Below, piece after piece: positions 59,147 to 64,000 of a stretch of 64,000 bases of DNA. The stretch covers positions 1,523,946-1,587,945 of the forward strand of contig CP034984.1 of the NCBI GenBank assembly GCA_004026145.2, given 5' to 3'. The notes beneath the pieces are model-generated. The model searched no databases. It saw only the letters and a list, made by a program, of their open reading frames with translations, and was not told the DNA's origin. Source of the DNA: Takifugu bimaculatus. Its lineage: Eukaryota > Chordata > Actinopteri > Tetraodontiformes > Tetraodontidae. Positions within the stretch are counted from its first letter, which is position 1, and every line of letters starts with the position of its first letter. A program made the translations under genes and the position numbers.

Positions 59147-61067
59147 TCAGGCCACTGTCTTCACGGTGGAGGAGAGATTGGATCGCGTCGACTCGGAGTT
59201 GACAGCCTTCTTGCTGCTCCACTGGCTGAAGACTTCCCGGACCTTTTTCCGGAAATTCTTCCCAACGATGACGTAGAGGATGGGGTTGAGGACGCTGTTA
59301 AAAAAGGCCAGGTAGGTGAAGATTTGGTTGGCGATTTCGAGGACGTTGTTGAGGTGACAGCCGCTCAGGACTTCGGCTCGCATCAGCACGTCCAGCGTGG
59401 TAACGAAGTGGAACGGCACCCAGCAGATGAGGAAGGCCAGCAGGACCGCCAGCACCAGAGTCGTGGCCCTCTTCTCCGTTTTCTCAGCATTGAGCCTCTC
59501 TATGGTCTTCACCTTCAGCCCACGAATGATCTTATAGGTGCAGAACGAGATGATGGAAATAGGAACAAAGAAGCAGAACACCACCAGGAGGGTGTCGCAG
59601 AACAGCTCTAAGGCGCGGTTTTGGTAATCCAGGAAGCAGGCGTGTATGCCGTACTCAGGGAAGTGTTCCACCGTCCTGTAGATGATCGTGGGGATACACA
59701 GGAGGAACCCAAGCCCCCACATCAGCAGACAGCCCAACTTGGCGTATTTGGGCCTCCGCATCTGGCCGTAGGACATGGTGTGCACCAGGGCCACATAGCG
59801 GTCTATGCTGACCAGAGTGAGGATGTAGATGCTGCTGTAGGCGTTCATCTTGATGCCCAGGTTGACGGCTTTGCACAGGAAGAGCCCGAAAGGCCAGTCG
59901 AAGCCGTTCCATATGTTGACAGCCCAGAACGGCAGACAGGACAGCAGCAGCAGGTCGGCGGCCGCCAGGTTGCTCAGGTAGATCTCGGCCACGGTGCAGG
60001 ACTTTTTGTGCAGGCAGAAAACCATCAGGACAAAGACGTTTAGCACGACTCCCATGACGGTGATGATCAGGATGTACACCGGCTGGTTGGTGTACAGCCA
60101 ATTCCAGGCATCTGTTTCTGGACACTCGGTCCCATTGGTGTAGTTCTGGTCTCCATGCAGCGGCGTGGTGCTGACGTAGGGGAGGCTGTGAGGGACACAA
60201 GGCAGATAGATAAAAAAAAAACAGCCTTGGGATCTTCAAACAACAGCAACTCAATGAGGTAAATGTCTATTTCAAACTTTTCTTACATATACTGGTCAAA
60301 ATACTTTAAAAGGACAATTTATTTATTATAGCCACAAGTTCTACATGAAAAGCACGTCATCAGTCAAACTTGCAAATTTCATTATTTTCCAGCTGCTGAC
60401 ATTTATTGACTTACTGTGCAATTACTGCGCTAACTGAGCTGCAGCGCTCTGAGCACCTCCACAACGTCTTAAAGCAGAGCAAACCTGGGAAGGGTCTTGG
60501 TTTTAAACCTTAGAAAGTGCAGATCTTTCTGCGTCTCCGTCCACTTGTGCACCACCAAGTCACGGAGTGTTTATCATCAGCAATAACAATAGCAGTTGCA
60601 GGCTGGTTTCCCAGATCTGAGGTGGTTGGATAACATCTTTATAATCACATTGGCCAAGAACCTTCTGAAGGACCTCCTGAACTGGCAGTTCAAGTGTAGA
60701 TTTTTAATATTTGTTCGATTGAATGTAAGAGAGCATTTTGCTTTTGTTGCTGGAACGACAAAAGAAAAGTGGCTGCCCACAAAACTGTAACCCGAGTTCT
60801 CGCTGAGACCATGTGTTTGACATTTTCTAAATTAATAACATATTTTGCAGAAATCCAAAAGCACCAAACCTGACATGGAAAGTTGAGAAGAAGAAAGAAC
60901 TTTTGGAGTTTATCTTGGTTCTATTTTGTTGTGCTGTGTATAGTTTTACATCAACAAACAATCCCAATTTATAACTTTTCAACCCTTTTTGATTTTCCTC
61001 TTAAAAAATAAAGCCGTCCCCGGACGTCCGAACCAAACACAGCTTACCTTGTGGGCTGAAGAGTCAT
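59147..61067 (-). CDS. bdkrb2: Bradykinin receptor B2
   Basis: Seven-transmembrane kinin receptor, constitutive in mammals. A short first coding exon (61048-61067, MTLQPT plus two bases) joins at AG to the main exon 59147-60185, giving 352 residues. The N-terminus has sequons NYT and NGT. TM1 contains YILIITVMGVVLNVFVLMV, followed by CLHKKSCTVAEIYLSNLAAA, a block nearly identical to the human B2 sequence CLHKSSCTVAEIYLGNLAAA. LPFWAVNIWNGFDWPFG, SIDRYVALVHTMS and NSVLNPILYVIVGKNFRKKV follow. The splice model is supported by a good donor (GTAAGC) and an acceptor (TCCCTCACAG) in matching phase; starting instead at the Met in TM1 would delete the N-terminus. It is tandem with bdkrb1, upstream on the same strand as in human. 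Confidence 0.88.
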
Positions 61068-61079
61068 TTTCTCCTGAAT

Positions 61080-64000
61080 AAATCCAGATGAGAAATGTTG
61101 AGACGGTCGGTTGTTTAGCGCCTCCAGTGCCCTCCCTTCACTGCGCTCTGTCCGCGTCTGACTTGCTCTCTTAAAGGAAACAGTAATGGCAGCGATGTGA
61201 CCTAAAACGTCATCCTGCAGTCTGCACTTCTCTCCATCCTACTTCTGCCTGCCTGAGATGGTCTCTGTGGGTGTTCATCAAGATCGAGGGAGTGGCTTTT
61301 TCTCGGGTTTGTATTCCATTAGAAAAGAAGAGATCTTTGAATGCAAGCGTGTCCAGACACCTCAAGCAACGTTTTTCAATGAAATTTCAATGCAAAATTC
61401 ATTCAGTGCTCGGGCAAAAGGCCAAATCTAGCATTTTAAAAAGCTCAAACCTGGATGACGGAACATGTTATTATATACTGACATGTCGGCACATTGACCA
61501 TTGAACACTGAGTGGATCATCAGGCAGGATCTTGATTAATCTAAAGCTACATTATTACCAGGCAAACAGGTACTGAGCTGTCAATCATGGAATTTCAGTC
61601 CATTTTTTTAGGATCAAATACATTAAACTCAACACACTACACACAAATCCATCACTTAAAATCATTTTAATTCCAAAAGGTATCCAGACTCACCAATAGA
61701 TGTTAATTAGACCTTTAAATAATAATGTAATTCCTTGAATAACCACTATTTACACTTTATTACACCTTCAATAATGTCCATTGTGACTTATAGACATTTA
61801 ATAAAATGAAAACGAGTTTAGCTTCAAGCTACAACGTAAATTAGAAATATCACCACAGTTTGACATGAATGTTAGCTGCCAACTTCCTTATTGCTCTGAA
61901 AAGTGTAAAAAAAAATGTTTTAGTACATTTAATCCTGAGCGTCTATTCAGTGGAAGCTGTCAATCAATCAAGCAGAGGCGTCTTTTGATGGAGCCATCTC
62001 TGCCTTTAGCGGCTCTTTCTGTCATTGTAGGAAAGATGATACTATAGAGGCCCGAGTCCTGGAAATTACAGCCGAAATGTAAATCCCACTTGGAAATCAT
62101 TCAGAGATAACACTGAGGATGGGAGGAGGCGGACTGTGGGTCTACCAAAATGAGGGAGTCTGCCCTTTACAAGGTCCAAATCCAGACTTTGGTGCCGACA
62201 AAATTCACTTTAGGGTGTAATTTAGCTTTGAGCAACAGTAGAACACCGAAAACCAAACAGAGAGCTGACATTTTCACTGTTTACTCCAAATCTAGCAATG
62301 AATAACATTTCAGGTTGACTAGATGCTGAATTTCACCGATGAGTTGTCTGTTATCCACTTTTTATTCCTGTTTAGTTACACAGAGGGGGGTGCTGGAGTC
62401 TATCCCAGCAGTCATGGGAGAGCCAGGAATCCTCCCTGGAGACAGAATCTGTGGGAGGAAGGCAGAGTACCTCGAGAACACCCACATTGGAACAGGGAGA
62501 ACATCCATTCTCTGTCCCAAACCTCATAAGTTGATCGTCCCAGACACGTCAGCCTTTCAGGGAAGCCTCGGCCATGATTCTTGAATCATTTCCCAATTTC
62601 CTGCTGCATGACTCTTGTCTTCCTGGGTGATGTCAGTGCCGACACGTGTAAAGAATAACCAACATTTAAACAACGCTGTCAGAGATTCTGCAGGTCTATT
62701 AGGCTGTTGCTCTAATAGACATAATGACTGCATGTTGCTGCTTAATCATCAGGCGGGTCATTATTATCCTATCTGAGCTTCATTTATCTGGGAGACACAA
62801 TTACGACGTTAACAGCACAGCAGTTTGGAAGACATTAAGGCTTTACATACATCAAAGGCTGAGGCCAGAGTCAGTTAGAATCACCAAAGGCAGAAGTCGC
62901 TAGTGTCTAAAAGTACATTATGGTGTCATGTTCACGTGATTGTGATGTGACGAATGCATGACCGTTCATGTGACTGCTCATGAAATGATGCACAGATGAA
63001 TTTCTGCTTTTTTGACTCTTCTTAAATGTTATATAACGATATATGGTGGTTTTAGAGGAGGCCCGAGCCATGTAACCTGAGCAGTTCTGAATTCAGGCTG
63101 CAGCCGTTAGCACGCGGCTAATCGAATGATGCCATACTGTATAATCAGATTTCCTACCGCTGCAAAACGGATAGATGCTCGCTTCCTCATCTGCCCCCCA
63201 TTGAAATACAAGATCAAAATCACAAAAAGTCATCTGGGCAATGTCGTAACTCACTTTGGAGGGGGGTGTCTTTGCTCTTCCTGTTCAGTTCTCAAGACGT
63301 TTCCTGCAATGCTGAAAAGGGAACCTAAGCAACCCCTAAAGGTCGGATCAGAATTTCACCAACATAGTGCCCTTCCATTTCCTGGTGTAATGTCACTACC
63401 TGAAAAGAGTGTTTAATATCCAGACACCATCCTTCCAGGTCTCAGCACACCTCTCATGTCCTTTTCATTTCACTGCATATTATCACTACCAGTCATTCAC
63501 AAACAGCCACCGTAGTGGTAGCTGGTAACACTACAAGTCATTAGAGAGGAAGCACAACTTTAGGGAACATGTGACTATGCTGGCATTCCAAAGTACTATT
63601 AAAGTGCACTTACTGCACTTTTGATGATAGCTGAAGTTGCAAATGTGTTGCGCAGGTAATGAAGCGGTTTGTAATCCCTCTTGTTGACAAAGGAAATGCT
63701 GCAAAACCTATTTTTTTTATTTTTTTTAGAAGACTCGTGGTTAAAAGAAACGTCTCCAGCACACAACGAATTCATTAAAAGCACTAGGTTTGCAACGCTT
63801 TGTCATCGGAAGTCGGGAGAAGCGGAGGGAAAAGCAGCTTAAAGAGAACTTAAAGAGAAAATTAAGTTATCTCTGTTGTATTGTAGTTTTCATTTATTGA
63901 CCGAGCACAAAAATAATAATACAGCAGTCTCGTCTTATACTGGCCAAACACAGAACAGGCCTTATTTTGAGAACACGCAGCAGCTGCGTTTATGTAGTTT
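61080..64000. other. Region beyond bdkrb2, no gene recognised
   Basis: The first few hundred bases are the presumed bdkrb2 promoter; no core element was assigned. The rest is AT-rich unique sequence with one degraded interspersed repeat (62385-62520). Open frames in this stretch are short and without family signatures. Confidence 0.55.
62385..62520 (+). repeat. Degenerate copy of a common teleost interspersed repeat
   Basis: The segment reads GGTGCTGGAGTCTATCCCAG, then a gap, then CTGTGGGAGGAAGGCAGAGT and AACACCCACATTGGAACAGG with GAGAACAT after it. This word order is shared by a repeat I recall as widespread in fish genomes (GCTGGAG..TATCCCAGC through GTGGGAGGAAG..GAGTAC to AACCCAC..GAGAACATGCA). 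The copy is internally shortened. I do not assign a named family. Confidence 0.65.

Noticed and set aside
59621..60043. 140-codon plus-strand frame over bdkrb2
   Set aside because: Antisense of a receptor coding exon; composition is typical of a complementary-strand artefact. The frame at 54776-55246 over bdkrb1 is the same kind of artefact.
1..64000. CRISPR arrays, operons, insertion sequences, prophage or toxin systems
   Set aside because: The window is vertebrate chromosomal DNA with spliced genes; no spaced direct-repeat arrays or prokaryotic gene organisation were seen.
1..64000. tRNA, rRNA or snRNA genes
   Set aside because: No A-box/B-box pair or conserved RNA core was recognised by eye; a covariance-model search could overturn this.

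Overview
The window is eukaryotic, intron-rich DNA from a bony fish, most likely a fairly compact teleost genome. The evidence is vertebrate gene families split by GT-AG introns, AATAAA polyadenylation signals, many (GT)n, (GA)n and (CT)n microsatellites, and a degraded copy of a repeat common in fish. No bacterial or viral features were seen.

Left to right there are eight protein-coding genes. spred1 (+, first exon lies off the left edge) is followed about 0.5 kb after its polyA signal by fam98b (+). fam98b converges tail-to-tail on ptpn21 (-), and their polyA signals are only 94 bp apart. spata7 (-) lies directly upstream of ptpn21 in the same orientation. It is divergent from kcnk10 (+, TREK-2 potassium channel), with 2 kb between the two start codons. 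After a gene-poor 4 kb come three rhodopsin-family receptor genes on the minus strand: gpr65 (proton-sensing family), bdkrb1 and bdkrb2 (kinin receptors). The last 3 kb, past bdkrb2, holds only repeat remnants.

The genes are not a pathway. SPRED1 restrains Ras/ERK signalling. FAM98B belongs to the tRNA ligase complex. PTPN21 is a FERM-domain tyrosine phosphatase. SPATA7 serves the photoreceptor connecting cilium. KCNK10 is a mechano-, lipid- and acid-gated leak channel. The receptors sense protons and kinins. What links them is order: spred1-fam98b matches human 15q14, spata7-kcnk10-gpr65 matches human 14q31 in relative orientation, ptpn21 is flipped relative to human, and the kinin receptors have moved next to gpr65.

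The observations most worth following are these. (1) Three genes (ptpn21, kcnk10, gpr65) each carry exactly one extra base that breaks an otherwise clean frame; an unpolished assembly explains this more easily than three null alleles. (2) kcnk10 has Gly-Ile-Gly-Asp in its second selectivity filter, where TREK channels have Phe. (3) The spred1 EVH1 domain carries a Ser-Pro repeat insertion. (4) RFX-type X-box palindromes cluster in spred1 introns. (5) CTCF-like sites occur, one exactly in the gap between the convergent genes. No novel multi-gene system was recognised.
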